Shown in pieces: positions 23,919 through 32,830 of a stretch of 64,000 nt of DNA; position 1 is the stretch's first letter; every line of letters starts with the position of its first letter. The notes beneath the pieces are model-generated. The model made no database searches and was not told where the DNA came from. It worked only from the letters and a program-made list of their open reading frames with translations. The stretch comes from Bacillus sp. 103mf (lineage in GTDB: Bacteria > Bacillota > Bacilli > Bacillales > Bacillaceae_G). The translations under genes were made by a program, and so were the position numbers. The stretch is taken from positions 62,001 through 126,000 of the forward strand of contig NZ_FPAF01000001.1 in assembly GCF_900116295.1 (NCBI RefSeq), read 5' to 3'.

Positions 23919-24692
23919 TTAAATAATTCCGTATTTTCTAAGAGCAAAGTCGATTCCATCTTCACTTGACTCTTTCGTGACGAAATCTGCAACTGCTTTT
24001 AATTCTTCATTCCCATTTCCCATAGCAATCCCAAGTCCTACTAATTCCAACATGTCTATATCATTTCCACCATCCCCAAACGCAATAGCCTCTGATTTAT
24101 CAATGCCAAAATACTGTAAGACACTTTTAATTGCTAAAGATTTGGATACTTCTTCTTGTAAAACATTTAAAACAAAAGGATGCCATCTGCTAAATGTTAA
24201 ATGTGGGAACTTATGAATGTATTTCTCTACTGTTTCATCAGTAGCATATAAACACATCAAATAGACCTCTTGATTATAAATATGTTTATCTATAGTTGGA
24301 TAAGCATTCAATGACAACGTTTCATTCAATGCTTTTAGTATTTCTTTATCTTCTACACCATTCATACTAAAATCTTCTGTAAAAAATGAGAGCCCATTAT
24401 TCTCCATATTTGCAAATTCAACCACTTCTCGAATGATATTTTTATCCATTGGTACTTTATGAAGAACCTCTTGATTGTGCTTCACATAAGCTCCATTTGC
24501 TGTAATGAATGTATCTACTCCTAATTTCCTTATTTCATCGCACATCGATAACGGTCTTCCAGTTGCTGCAACCACCCTTAATCCTTTATTTTTCAGTAGT
24601 TTTATAGCTTCTTTCGTATGATCTGAAATACTACCATTTTCATGATGTGTAAGGGTTCCATCAACATCAAAAAATACAATTTTATAATCCAT
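23919..24692 (-). CDS. Cof-type HAD-IIB sugar phosphatase
   Basis: A 257-residue HAD hydrolase of the Cof/YbiV group. Motif I is FFDVDGTL (7-14, nucleophile Asp10, acid Asp12), motif II ATGRP (43-47), a C2-type cap lies at about 85-185, a lysine comes at about 188 (SKSLAIKSVL) and motif IV is GDGGNDIDML (about 211). It dephosphorylates small phosphorylated metabolites such as sugar phosphates or FMN in the cytosol; the true substrate cannot be read from sequence. It is monocistronic with its own terminator. Confidence 0.9.
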   Translation of the reverse strand: MDYKIVFFDVDGTLTHHENGSISDHTKEAIKLLKNKGLRVVAATGRPLSMCDEIRKLGVDTFITANGAYVKHNQEVLHKVPMDKNIIREVVEFANMENNGLSFFTEDFSMNGVEDKEILKALNETLSLNAYPTIDKHIYNQEVYLMCLYATDETVEKYIHKFPHLTFSRWHPFVLNVLQEEVSKSLAIKSVLQYFGIDKSEAIAFGDGGNDIDMLELVGLGIAMGNGNEELKAVADFVTKESSEDGIDFALRKYGII

Positions 24693-24767
24693 AAAATAAC
24701 TCCTTTACAAATCAATACATAAATCAGAAGATAAGTACCTAAAAATAAAAAATCTGAAAATTATGTA

Positions 24768-24989
24768 CTATAATAATATAAAGGCAAATACATTAATTAG
24801 CAATATTTCTAAAAACAAGAAAAATATGACGCGTTGTGAAATATAATGAAAATGTTTAACCTTTAAGTCTCGATAACTCTCAAATATATAATGGTTATCA
24901 TCGTAAAATCCTACTTGAAGTCTTGATCTTGCGGAGGCGCAATTTAACATATATGTAAAAACAAGTGTTACTTTGTAGTGTTTCTCCAT
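24768..24989 (-). CDS. Doubtful small ORF
   Basis: A 73-residue frame with a hydrophobic end (about 53-73, FFLFLEILLINVFAFILL). The ribosome site is poor (AAAAGGG only 2 bases before ATG), and no family is recognised. It may be spurious. Confidence 0.25.
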   Translation of the reverse strand: MEKHYKVTLVFTYMLNCASARSRLQVGFYDDNHYIFESYRDLKVKHFHYISQRVIFFLFLEILLINVFAFILL

Positions 24990-25150
24990 ACCCTTTTAAT
25001 AACAACTGAATATATATACATTCTATATTTAAAATTAACCTTATGTTACTTTATTAAGTTAAGTATAAAGGATTTACATATTTTGGTGTTGTATTATTAT
25101 ATATAATAATATTTTATTTGTCCTAATTTAAACAGTAAGGGGATATGACA

Positions 25151-26353
25151 ATGGAACAAGCTATTCATATTGACGGTTTTGTCAAACCTGGATTTGAAAA
25201 AATCAAACAAGTATTTATAGAAAATTTTACAGATCGTGAAGAATTAGGGGCAGCTTGCTGCATCTATTACAACGGTGAGTGTGTTGTTGATCTATGGGGT
25301 GGATATTGTGATCATATTACAAAAGAACTCTGGCAAAAAGATACAGCCGTTCTCATATTTTCTGGAACAAAAGGTTTCGCTTCTCTTGCTCTGGCCTTAG
25401 CTCATTCAAAAGGTTATATAGATTACGAAGAAAAAGTATCTACTTATTGGAACGAATTCGGGGTAAACGGAAAAGAAAACATCACAGTTCGTCAACTACT
25501 TGGACACGAAGCTGGTTTATGTTGTATTAACAAATTACCACTACATACACTGAGTGATTTCGATACCAAAAACGTTGCTCCTTATTTGGAAACCATGAAA
25601 CCAGCTTGGGAACCTGGTACAAGACATGGCTATCATACTTGGACAATCGGTTGGTATATAAGTGAATTAATTCGTCATGTAGATCCAAAAAGAAGGAATC
25701 TAACTCAATTTTTCAATGAAGAGATTGCACAGCCTTTACAAGCAGAAATGTATATTGGTATCCCCTCTTCATTTCCAGATGAACGAATAGCGACTATTAA
25801 AGGAATTCAATCTATCTTTGACATATTTAAAAGTTTTGGTTCTTTCCCCAAAAGCTTACTATGGGCATTTATGAATCCAAAATCCTTAGCAAAACGCAGT
25901 ATGGTGGATCCAAAAGGATTACTAGCGCATGATAATTTTAACAAAAGAGAATTACGAGAAATAGAATTCCCATCTGGAAATGGTATCGGTATAGTGCGTG
26001 ATATGGCAAAAATATATAGTGAATTTGCTAATGGTGGTCCCATATTAGGTTTAAGCCCATATACTTTAAGCGAACTATCAAAACCACCTGCACAAACGGG
26101 CGGTGGCTGGCGTGATGCTGTCCAAACCATTGACACCGCTTTTTCATTAGGTTTTTTCAAACCGTTAGAAACAGGTTCTCACTACGGAAATTCCTCATGC
26201 TTTGGTCATCCAGGCGCGGGTGGCTCTTTATGTTTCGCTGATCCGATAAACCGAGTTGGCTTTTCTTATGCGATGACACGCGTTGGTATGCAAATGTTTG
26301 ATGATCCTAGAGAAACAGCGATTCGCAAAGCTTTTTATAAAATAATTCTATAA
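25151..26353 (+). CDS. Class C beta-lactamase-fold serine hydrolase/esterase
   Basis: A 400-residue cytosolic enzyme of the beta-lactamase/EstB family. The SxxK motif is SGTK (near 73-76). The Tyr motif is YHT in RHGYHTWTIGWY (near 165), and the third motif region is HPGAGGS (near 355). There is no signal peptide, so an esterase or amide hydrolase role is likelier than beta-lactam resistance. Two ATGs stand at 25145 and 25151; AAGGGG is 9 bases before the second and too close to the first. It is single, with open intergenic DNA on both sides. Confidence 0.82.
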   Translation: MEQAIHIDGFVKPGFEKIKQVFIENFTDREELGAACCIYYNGECVVDLWGGYCDHITKELWQKDTAVLIFSGTKGFASLALALAHSKGYIDYEEKVSTYWNEFGVNGKENITVRQLLGHEAGLCCINKLPLHTLSDFDTKNVAPYLETMKPAWEPGTRHGYHTWTIGWYISELIRHVDPKRRNLTQFFNEEIAQPLQAEMYIGIPSSFPDERIATIKGIQSIFDIFKSFGSFPKSLLWAFMNPKSLAKRSMVDPKGLLAHDNFNKRELREIEFPSGNGIGIVRDMAKIYSEFANGGPILGLSPYTLSELSKPPAQTGGGWRDAVQTIDTAFSLGFFKPLETGSHYGNSSCFGHPGAGGSLCFADPINRVGFSYAMTRVGMQMFDDPRETAIRKAFYKIIL

Positions 26354-26700
26354 CAACAGTGTAAAATCCTTAATATATGTTCAATATAATTCAACTAAAT
26401 TCACATAATTTACAAATCATTTTTTCACTTCCTTTCATAGAAATGGATCCTATTAATTGTATTAGTACTAGAATTACTTCTTAGGTCAGATCAATGTCAA
26501 AGAGTCATTTTATCCAAGTCAAGATAAAATACCTTTTGTTATAATAGGAAAATTTTTATATCAAGATTATTAATAAGTACCATATAAACTCTCCTTATAT
26601 TACATCACTATTATGCAAAATAAGAACTACTGTTAAGTATGAGAATATTAGGGTTACACAACCTGGCCAATCTCCATTGACTTATCATATATAGTCTCAA
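26354..26700. other. Gap without a recognised gene
   Basis: No frame with a start, no hairpin and no repeat are seen apart from the large terminator at 26701. The following 26760-26890 is also empty. Confidence 0.3.
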
Positions 26701-26750
26701 AAAATAATAAACACTCAAAGTAAAAAATTACTTTAAGTGTTTATTATTTT
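26701..26750. terminator. Large bidirectional stem-loop
   Basis: AAAATAATAAACACTCAAAG and CTTTAAGTGTTTATTATTTT pair over nearly 20 bases, with A-run before and T-run after. Confidence 0.75.
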
Positions 26751-26890
26751 TCTTGTATACATTCCACCAACATTAGCAACATACTTTTTACACTTTTCAA
26801 TCGTATCTCTACACCAGCGAAACCAAGCAGGAATTCACTAAAATAAGAAGATAGAATTACACATTATACAAATATTAATTTCACATAAAA

Positions 26891-27295
26891 TTATATGTTG
26901 AAAACTTTGGAATGATAAATAGATATATCACCTAACAACCTCATTTTCTTTTCTTTGAGGTGTATAAGTGCGTCATTAGGCAAATCGTAGACCATATTAT
27001 CTGGATATTCATAAATATATTCAGTGATAATAGATTCTTTTTCTTCTGTGTAGTGTGGAAAAATTTCAAAGCTAAACAAACATAATCCGTTATCATTTTC
27101 TACTATATCATTCTCTAATAAAGTAGCTATTCTTGTTGATTTCCCCATTATTATTGCACCTGCACTCATTCCAATAAGCATTTTTCCACTTAAGATGAAC
27201 TCTCTAATTATTTTGTGAAATCCCCTCTTTTTAATCATCCTATAAAAATAACTCGTTTGTCCTCCGGATAAATGAATAGCATCACAATAAACTGG
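26891..27295 (-). pseudogene. Peptidase S51 family, N-terminally truncated
   Basis: The frame reads DAIHLSGGQTSYFYRMIKKR, then IGMSAGAI with the nucleophile serine, and a C-terminal half ending GDISIYHSKVFNI. This is the class I glutamine-amidotransferase-like S51 (dipeptidase E/cyanophycinase-like) family. A TAA at 27296 blocks the frame just before the conserved SGG segment, and the N-terminal half is missing upstream, so this is a remnant. An internal Met allows a 115-residue product without the first catalytic-side loop. Confidence 0.75.
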
Positions 27296-27366
27296 TTATA
27301 TCTTCAATTGCAACGAAGTTAGTTCGCAAAATATGAAAACAGCAATTTCGCTCATCATCGCTAATA

Positions 27367-27866
27367 TTATATAATTTGATAAAAAATAGCTCCGAGTGTT
27401 CCTGCAGAACAAATAATAATTCCCGCATTTCGAATACTCACAATTTGATTACTAATCCCACTCAAGCATGTAAATAACCCCGTTAAAGCAAACAAACTCC
27501 AGTACATAACAGTTGGAATCGGAATAAGTTCCTCCATATCGATACCCATCCCTAAGAAAACAAAAGGCATAATGATAAATGAACAACAAACAATTCCTGA
27601 TATGATAACGAGTAATTTGCGATACTTAGCCCCTGCTATAATTAAAAAGATTCCTCCAATAATTCCACATAATATAAGTATTGGCATAAAGTGAAACTTC
27701 CGTCAGTGGGAGTTTTCTTCATCCCCCACTGACGGTTAGTTGAACCAATCGGGCTTTTACGGGCAGTTATCCCCCACCTATCTTCCTCGTTTCTCTCTGA
27801 ATCTTGAGGTGGGGGTCTTACTGCCCGTTAATGCGGGATAAAGAAAATCCAAAGTAAAATTTGCAT
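27367..27866 (-). pseudogene. Membrane protein gene split by a bcr1 element
   Basis: The main frame (27367-27687, 106 residues, about four helices) begins MPILILCGIIGG with no ribosome site, because bcr1 lies right before it. Beyond the repeat, GGAGAG and an ATG at 27866 open MQILLWIFF. Removing the repeat and one TTTAT copy joins the two in frame as MQILLWIFFMPILILCGI. The intact protein would have about 115 residues. With the element present, translation from the real start stops at a TAA inside bcr1. No family is recognised. Confidence 0.75.
27686..27842 (+). repeat. bcr1-type repeat inserted in a gene
   Basis: Full-length copy bordered by ATAAA (TTTAT on the coding strand) on both sides; 157 bases including the duplicates. 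It interrupts the membrane gene at 27367-27866. Confidence 0.9.
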
Positions 27867-28022
27867 ATATAAAGTCTCTCCATATCATACATTTTATTTT
27901 TTGGCTGTGCTAAGCGTAAACCTACATCTAAATTGTACCAAAAAAGTATTTCTTAGGATATGATTTAGATGTAACAATATTTCTAACTATTTATATATCA
28001 ATGTGAACGGAGGAGGAGTTAT

Positions 28023-28469
28023 ATGATTCGCGAAGCTGAATCAAAGGACAGTAATGCAATTGAAAATCTCTATAAAATATTAGCACCGCACAGTAAAAAC
28101 ATTAAGGTTTTGCCAGAAAGAATTGAACAAATTAGGAATGATGCTAATAACTTCTTGTTTGTTTATGAGGAGCATGGCAAGGTGAAAGGAAGTATATTTA
28201 TGACTTTTTGCCTTGACCCTGGATATCAATTTCGACCATATACTGTTCTAGAATATGTGATTGTAAATGAAGAATTTCGAGGGAATAGAATAGGTGAAAA
28301 ATTATTAAAACATGTAGAACAGCTATCAATTGCAAGAGGATCTACAAGAATTATTTTATTAAGTAGCGCAACTAGAGTAGAAGCACATAAATTCTTCACG
28401 AAAAATGGCTATAATGGAACCATAAGCAAGGGATTCAAAAAATACATACCTATTCAGTCAACTCCCTAG
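28023..28469 (+). CDS. GNAT acetyltransferase
   Basis: A 148-residue single-domain N-acetyltransferase. VLEYVIVNEEFRGNRIGEKL carries the beta4 strand and the acetyl-CoA loop (R-G-N-R-I-G), and HKFFTKNGY is the usual end of helix 4. GGAGGAGG lies before the ATG. The stop codon lies inside a small hairpin (CCCTAG/CTAGGG, 28463-28487, T-rich tail) that acts as terminator. It is single and its substrate is unknown. Confidence 0.85.
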   Translation: MIREAESKDSNAIENLYKILAPHSKNIKVLPERIEQIRNDANNFLFVYEEHGKVKGSIFMTFCLDPGYQFRPYTVLEYVIVNEEFRGNRIGEKLLKHVEQLSIARGSTRIILLSSATRVEAHKFFTKNGYNGTISKGFKKYIPIQSTP

Positions 28470-28661
28470 GTAATTATTTGTCTAGGGGTATTTTCTTTTT
28501 AACTAACGGGGCAGGTTCGTTCAAAAAGCAGTAATCTCTTTTATTAATTGTCAGTAAATGTTTTTACAAATAATGTAACCTATATTTATTTCAACTGTGT
28601 TAAAGTAAAAAGGTAATAATTTACTTTTGACAAATAAACACATTAAGAAGAAAGGGGTCAT

Positions 28662-29696
28662 ATGAAAAATATAAAAAAATTAATAAAATGTATCGGAGTA
28701 ATTATTATCATATTACTAATCATAGCACTTTTTTTCCCTACATGGACTTCGCATATAAAAGGTGATAACAGTATAAGTACATTAGAACAAGTAGAGATAA
28801 ATGGAAGTAATCATGAAATTATGATACGTGGCAAAAATAAGGATAATCCAGTTATTATTTTTGTACATGGAGGACCTGGATGTCCGGAAATACCGTATGC
28901 CGATAAGTACCAAGACTTATTGGAAAACAATTTTACGGTTGTTAATTACGACCAAAGAGCAAGTGGAAAATCATATCATTTTTTTGAGGATTATTCTAAT
29001 CTTTCATCAAACTTACTCGTAGAGGACTTATTAGCTATGACGGATTATATATCAGAACGTCTTGGCAAAGAAAAGGTAATACTAATTGGTCATTCTTATG
29101 GTACATATATTGGAATGCAAGCTGCCTATAAAGCTCCTGAAAAATATGAAGCATATGTTGGTATTGGACAGATGAGTGATACAGTAGAAAACGAGATTGA
29201 CAGTTTGAATTACTCTATTAATCAGGCTAAAAATGATGGCAATACGGATGATGTTTTATATTTACAAGGGTTAACTGAAAAAATCAAAAATGGCAACACG
29301 TTTACTCCACGAAATTATGTTATGAAATATGGTGGGAGTTCAAAACTTATTGATAACCCCGATGGTAATAACATCGGTATGTTATTTAGTAGTGAGTACA
29401 ATTTATTAGATGTAATCCGTTATAACTATGGGTTAGCCTATTCACAAAAGATTTTGTTAAAGGAAGTATTAAAAAATCCATTACCTACTTTAGTAACAAA
29501 ACTTAAATTACCGTGCTATTTTATCATGGGTAAACATGACTATATGACTTCATCTAATGCAGCAAAAAAATATTTTGATATGATTGAAGCCAATAAAAAA
29601 GAATTTATTGCTTTTGAGAAATCAGCTCATTATCCACAATTTGAAGAGAAGGAAAAATTTTATGAATGGATGTGCAATACATTTATCCCGTATTAA
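28662..29696 (+). CDS. Membrane-anchored alpha/beta hydrolase (proline iminopeptidase-like)
   Basis: A 344-residue hydrolase with an N-terminal membrane anchor (about 11-28), so the domain faces outside. The oxyanion motif HGGPG lies near 68, DQRASGKS near 96, the nucleophile elbow GHSYG near 142, and a catalytic Asp/His pair is likely in GKHDYM and SAHYP. HGGPG with this spacing is typical of proline iminopeptidases and related hydrolases. The last codons (FIPY then TAA) come from an inserted half bcr1 element, so the native C-terminus was replaced. AAAGGGG is 6 bases before the ATG. Confidence 0.82.
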   Translation: MKNIKKLIKCIGVIIIILLIIALFFPTWTSHIKGDNSISTLEQVEINGSNHEIMIRGKNKDNPVIIFVHGGPGCPEIPYADKYQDLLENNFTVVNYDQRASGKSYHFFEDYSNLSSNLLVEDLLAMTDYISERLGKEKVILIGHSYGTYIGMQAAYKAPEKYEAYVGIGQMSDTVENEIDSLNYSINQAKNDGNTDDVLYLQGLTEKIKNGNTFTPRNYVMKYGGSSKLIDNPDGNNIGMLFSSEYNLLDVIRYNYGLAYSQKILLKEVLKNPLPTLVTKLKLPCYFIMGKHDYMTSSNAAKKYFDMIEANKKEFIAFEKSAHYPQFEEKEKFYEWMCNTFIPY

Positions 29697-29758
29697 CGGG
29701 TAGTAAGACCCCCACCTCAATATTCAGAGAGAATCGAAGAAGATAGGCGGGGGATAAA
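29682..29758 (-). repeat. Half bcr1 element
   Basis: Only the 3' hairpin half of bcr1 is present, inverted. It runs from TTTATCCCG to GGGGATAAA, so ATAAA/TTTAT motifs bound it on both sides. It supplies the stop codon of the hydrolase at 28662. Confidence 0.7.
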
Positions 29759-29864
29759 TTCAAGATAAAGTCATCCCTTCAAAGGTTCTTGTTCATCTAT
29801 TAAATATAATTAGAATTTTCAGTACAATAAATATACACATATGGTATTTTATAGGAGGATGCCA

Positions 29865-30071
29865 ATGAGAAACTTCATTGTAATGTTCTTTTCTATTCTG
29901 CTTTCAAATCTCATTTCCAAATTCATATATTCCTATATCGGCCTGAATTACAACATATTTCAGGATAAATTCGACATTTTATTATTCACAATTGATTTCG
30001 GGATTTATATCATCATTTTTCTATCAATATACTCTCTTTTACGTAGATTGATAGTAAAAGAAAAACATTGA
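29865..30071 (+). CDS. Small membrane protein, unknown
   Basis: A 68-residue protein with two hydrophobic segments (about 3-22 and 38-58) and a basic tail (RRLIVKEKH). AGGAGG lies 7 bases before the ATG at 29865, so the longer frame from 29841 is not used. The function is unknown. Confidence 0.6.
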   Translation: MRNFIVMFFSILLSNLISKFIYSYIGLNYNIFQDKFDILLFTIDFGIYIIIFLSIYSLLRRLIVKEKH

Positions 30072-30148
30072 ATTGCTCTACTCCTTTTCTTATTTGATCC
30101 AAAGAATTTTGTAGTCTTCAAATTAACAAATGATGAGGTGAAATAAAA

Positions 30149-30415
30149 ATGAAAACATGTCCCAAATGCCATAGCGAAATAAAGAAAAGAACCCTCTTTT
30201 TACGAAACAACACTCATAAGCTTGTTTGTCCAAACTGCGATACAACATTACATGCAACAAAAAAATCTTTTCTGATCTATGTTCTATTTCATTTACTAAC
30301 TTGTTTATTAATTTTTATAAGCCCAATGACGAATACATTCCTTATCCTTGCCATATGGATCTTAATTTCAACTTTTATAATTCAACCGGTTGCTTTTTTC
30401 TATGAGGAAACATAA
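30149..30415 (+). CDS. CXXC-x20-CXXC zinc-ribbon membrane protein
   Basis: An 88-residue protein with an N-terminal two-knuckle zinc ribbon (CPKC at 4-7, CPNC at 27-30) and two C-terminal membrane helices (about 42-58 and 61-82). This matches the TIGR04104 'cxxc_20_cxxc' family, which is widespread in Bacillus and of unknown role. A GAGGTG site lies 9 bases before the ATG. It follows a small membrane protein gene by 77 bases, and both may be co-transcribed. Confidence 0.75.
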   Translation: MKTCPKCHSEIKKRTLFLRNNTHKLVCPNCDTTLHATKKSFLIYVLFHLLTCLLIFISPMTNTFLILAIWILISTFIIQPVAFFYEET

Positions 30416-30491
30416 CATCCTTTTTCACACACGTTTATTATTTTTCATTTTAAAAGAAGTGCTCGATTCACGAATAAGCACAAGACAATTA

Positions 30492-30674
30492 TCAAATAAA
30501 TTCAATGAAATTATTCGCTATTTTATATCCGTGTCCGTCTCCATCATCATGACTAAGGTAGACTATTGGAGCATCATTACTATGATTCAAATCAAACGCT
30601 AAGTAATCGCCATTTCCCACTTCACAAAAAGCGAACTTGTTATGCCAAACCACATCATATTCATCTTCTAGATT
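30492..30674 (-). pseudogene. SMI1/KNR4 (SUKH) domain fragment
   Basis: The open frame encodes LEDEYDVVWHNKFAFCEVGN, then GDYLAFDLN, APIVYLSHDDGD and GHGYKIANNFIEFI. This is the C-terminal half of a SUKH-family immunity-type protein. A stop lies upstream and no start is present. Confidence 0.7.
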
Positions 30675-30733
30675 TTAAAAAGCCTCAACATTATTTTAAA
30701 TCAATAATAGCATTAAGAAATAGAACTAAATTC

Positions 30734-30942
30734 TTATATATAATCCCTTATTAATAAATCAGATGAAACAGGCTTTAAGCCAATTTCTCGTAACCAAACA
30801 GACAACTGTCCAATGTGATGAATTTCATGAGTAATGATATGACGAATAATTCTTTCATAAGTAAATGAAAATGAATTACCACTCTTACTTCTCATAGAAA
30901 TCAAGAGCATACCACTCTAAAAAGTTCTCTGTCACTGGTCTG
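30734..30942 (-). pseudogene. DinB-family protein, frameshifted C-terminal fragment
   Basis: RPVTENFLEWYALDFYEK ends in a TAA, but one base out of register the frame continues SFSFTYERIIRHIITHEIHH and IGQLSVWLREIGLKP. That is the last metal-binding helix region of a DinB four-helix protein (His ligands in HEIHHIGQ). It is a single-base frameshift in an N-terminally truncated copy. Confidence 0.7.
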
Positions 30943-30959
30943 GTTATATTATATATATT

Positions 30960-31152
30960 CATTTTAATTTTTCAACATATAAGTCGCTGCTATGCAGAAT
31001 ACAACATGATCGCTACTTGCTGTCTCCTTTTGTTTTCAACCTTGCATGTGGCAGAAAAAGGCCCTGACCGCTTCTATGCATGGCTAGATGCTCTCGCCCG
31101 CCTAAAAAGAAGGACGGTTTTTATGTCGATTTTTAAATTTGTATTTATATAG
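30960..31152 (+). repeat. About 200-base dispersed repeat (copy 1)
   Basis: It starts CATTTTAATTTTTCAACATA, passes through CTCCTTTTGTTTTCAACCTTG, GGCCCTGACCGCTTCTATGC and GCTCTCGCCC, and ends GTATTTATATAG. It is closely related to 52605-52800 and more distantly to 45234-45403. There is no coding frame. It behaves as a B. cereus group interspersed element or small RNA. Confidence 0.7.
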
Positions 31153-31237
31153 AAAAAATTTTCACATCGCTTAGGCTAGAAATCGTAATTATATCCTTAA
31201 TTAAATTTAAAAATCATATATATTTATAAGTATGAAT

Positions 31238-31283
31238 AAGAAGAGGGATTTACTTTTCATTAGAAAAGCGAATCCCTCTTCTT
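31238..31283 (-). terminator. Terminator of the OFA transporter gene
   Basis: AAGAAGAGGGATT pairs exactly with AATCCCTCTTCTT, T-rich on both strands, about 35 bases past the stop. Confidence 0.75.
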
Positions 31284-31317
31284 TTATCTTTAAACTTTAA
31301 ATAAAAATGAAACATGC

Positions 31318-32520
31318 TCACGCTGCACTGCGATAATTTTCTTGTTTTTCTTTTTGCTGATTAGGTGGTTGAATTAAAATAGCGATAATAAATGACACGA
31401 TGCACAATGCGCCAATTACCATAAAAGTTGGTTTAAATCCACCTAGAAGTGCACCGATAAAGGAACCTGCGAGTGCTCCAAAACCAAAGCCTTGATATAC
31501 GATACCGTAGTTTTTACTATGATTTTTTAGACCGAAGAAATCACCAACAATTGCTGGGAAAATCGTGATATTTCCACCAAAACAAAAAGCAACGCTCGCT
31601 ACACATGCGAAATAGATACCATAATTTAAATTCACAAAACTGAGAACAAAAACAGACATAGCTATAACGACAAACGTTGTGGAAATAATTTTCAAACGAC
31701 CGATTTTATCTGACAACGGTCCTAAAATAATTCGTCCAACCGTATTAAAGATCGCAACCATAGCGACAGCATTAGCTGCTGTTGCTGCGTTAAGTCCTAC
31801 AAGTTTAACACCGATATCTTTTACCATACCAATTAAGTATAAGCCACTCATACATGATGTAAAAAACATAATAAATAACAGATATACTTCTTTTGTACGT
31901 AGCATTTCTCTTATTGTAAAGTCATGACTTTTTGTTTCATGAACTGTATCTTGTTCAGCCGCTTTATGGATAAAACAAGCGCCTATCACTATCATAACTG
32001 CAACAATTAAGCCCCAGTATAAAAATGCTTGTGATACACCAACTGAACCAATGAACTTTGCGTTAATGTATTTAAAAATTAGGCTACCCGCGCCATATGC
32101 GGAGACAGATATACCAGAAATTAAACCTTTACGCTCTGGAAACCACTTTATTAAATTGGATAGTGAAGTGATATATGCTGTACCATCTGCGTAACCAACA
32201 ACAACGCCTGCTAGTACATAAAGCATTGGTAATGAGGAAACTTGTGAACTAAGCATCAAGCCAATTCCTAAAGCTAATCCGGCTATCATAATGAGTTTAC
32301 GAAGCCCCAATTTCTCTTGTAATTTACCCGCAAACAAAGTTGAAAATGCTAATGAAAAGCTAGTGATTGAGAAGGTTATAGCAACAGCGTTAAGACTCCA
32401 TCCGTATTTACTCACTAAAGGCTGATTGAATAAGCTCCATGTATATATCGTTCCAAGTCCCATTTGGACAATGACTGTACCAAGGACAACAAGCCATGGA
32501 TTAATAGATGATTTTTTCAT
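31318..32520 (-). CDS. OFA-family MFS transporter (oxalate/formate or lactate type)
   Basis: A 400-residue protein with 12 helices. GLGTIYTWSLFNQPL in helix 1, the helix 2-3 loop region LGLRKLIMIAG and GNITIFPAIVGDFFGLKNHSKNYG near helix 11 are typical of the oxalate:formate antiporter/YhjX-like family. These carry monocarboxylates. A terminator follows. No oxalate or formate enzyme lies nearby, so lactate or pyruvate is as likely as oxalate. The TnpB element lies upstream. Confidence 0.85.
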   Translation of the reverse strand: MKKSSINPWLVVLGTVIVQMGLGTIYTWSLFNQPLVSKYGWSLNAVAITFSITSFSLAFSTLFAGKLQEKLGLRKLIMIAGLALGIGLMLSSQVSSLPMLYVLAGVVVGYADGTAYITSLSNLIKWFPERKGLISGISVSAYGAGSLIFKYINAKFIGSVGVSQAFLYWGLIVAVMIVIGACFIHKAAEQDTVHETKSHDFTIREMLRTKEVYLLFIMFFTSCMSGLYLIGMVKDIGVKLVGLNAATAANAVAMVAIFNTVGRIILGPLSDKIGRLKIISTTFVVIAMSVFVLSFVNLNYGIYFACVASVAFCFGGNITIFPAIVGDFFGLKNHSKNYGIVYQGFGFGALAGSFIGALLGGFKPTFMVIGALCIVSFIIAILIQPPNQQKEKQENYRSAA

Positions 32521-32659
32521 ACTATCCTTCCACCTCTTTCGATTTGATACCGTTATTGTATAGGATGTAAACGATTGTGTAGGTGCTTACAACACAGGGC
32601 GTCAAATATATGAACTCAGTTACAGAAAAGGAAGGATGAAATGCAAAAAGCTGCTTGGT

Positions 32660-32830
32660 GAATAGCCCCTCCTTATCTACCTTACGTTCTGAATGAAGAA
32701 GGGACTTCCTGTTTCATAGACCGTTGCATAGTGGGGTGTCCCACTGCGTCTTACACGGTCTCCACAGGCGTGGATTATACTGTTCGGACATAACCTTGCC
32801 CTACAGTTTGTAGACTTTAGTTTGTGGCAA
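32660..32830 (-). ncRNA. Candidate omega RNA/right end of the IS605-type element
   Basis: The 150 bases after the tnpB stop, read on the minus strand, are structured (GTGGGACACCCCAC; CCGTGTAAGACGC...ACGGTC pairing) and end in TTCATTCAGAACG. TnpB proteins bind an RNA made from the tnpB 3' end and the right end of the element. The exact 3' boundary, beyond which guide sequence begins, cannot be fixed from one copy. Confidence 0.55.
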
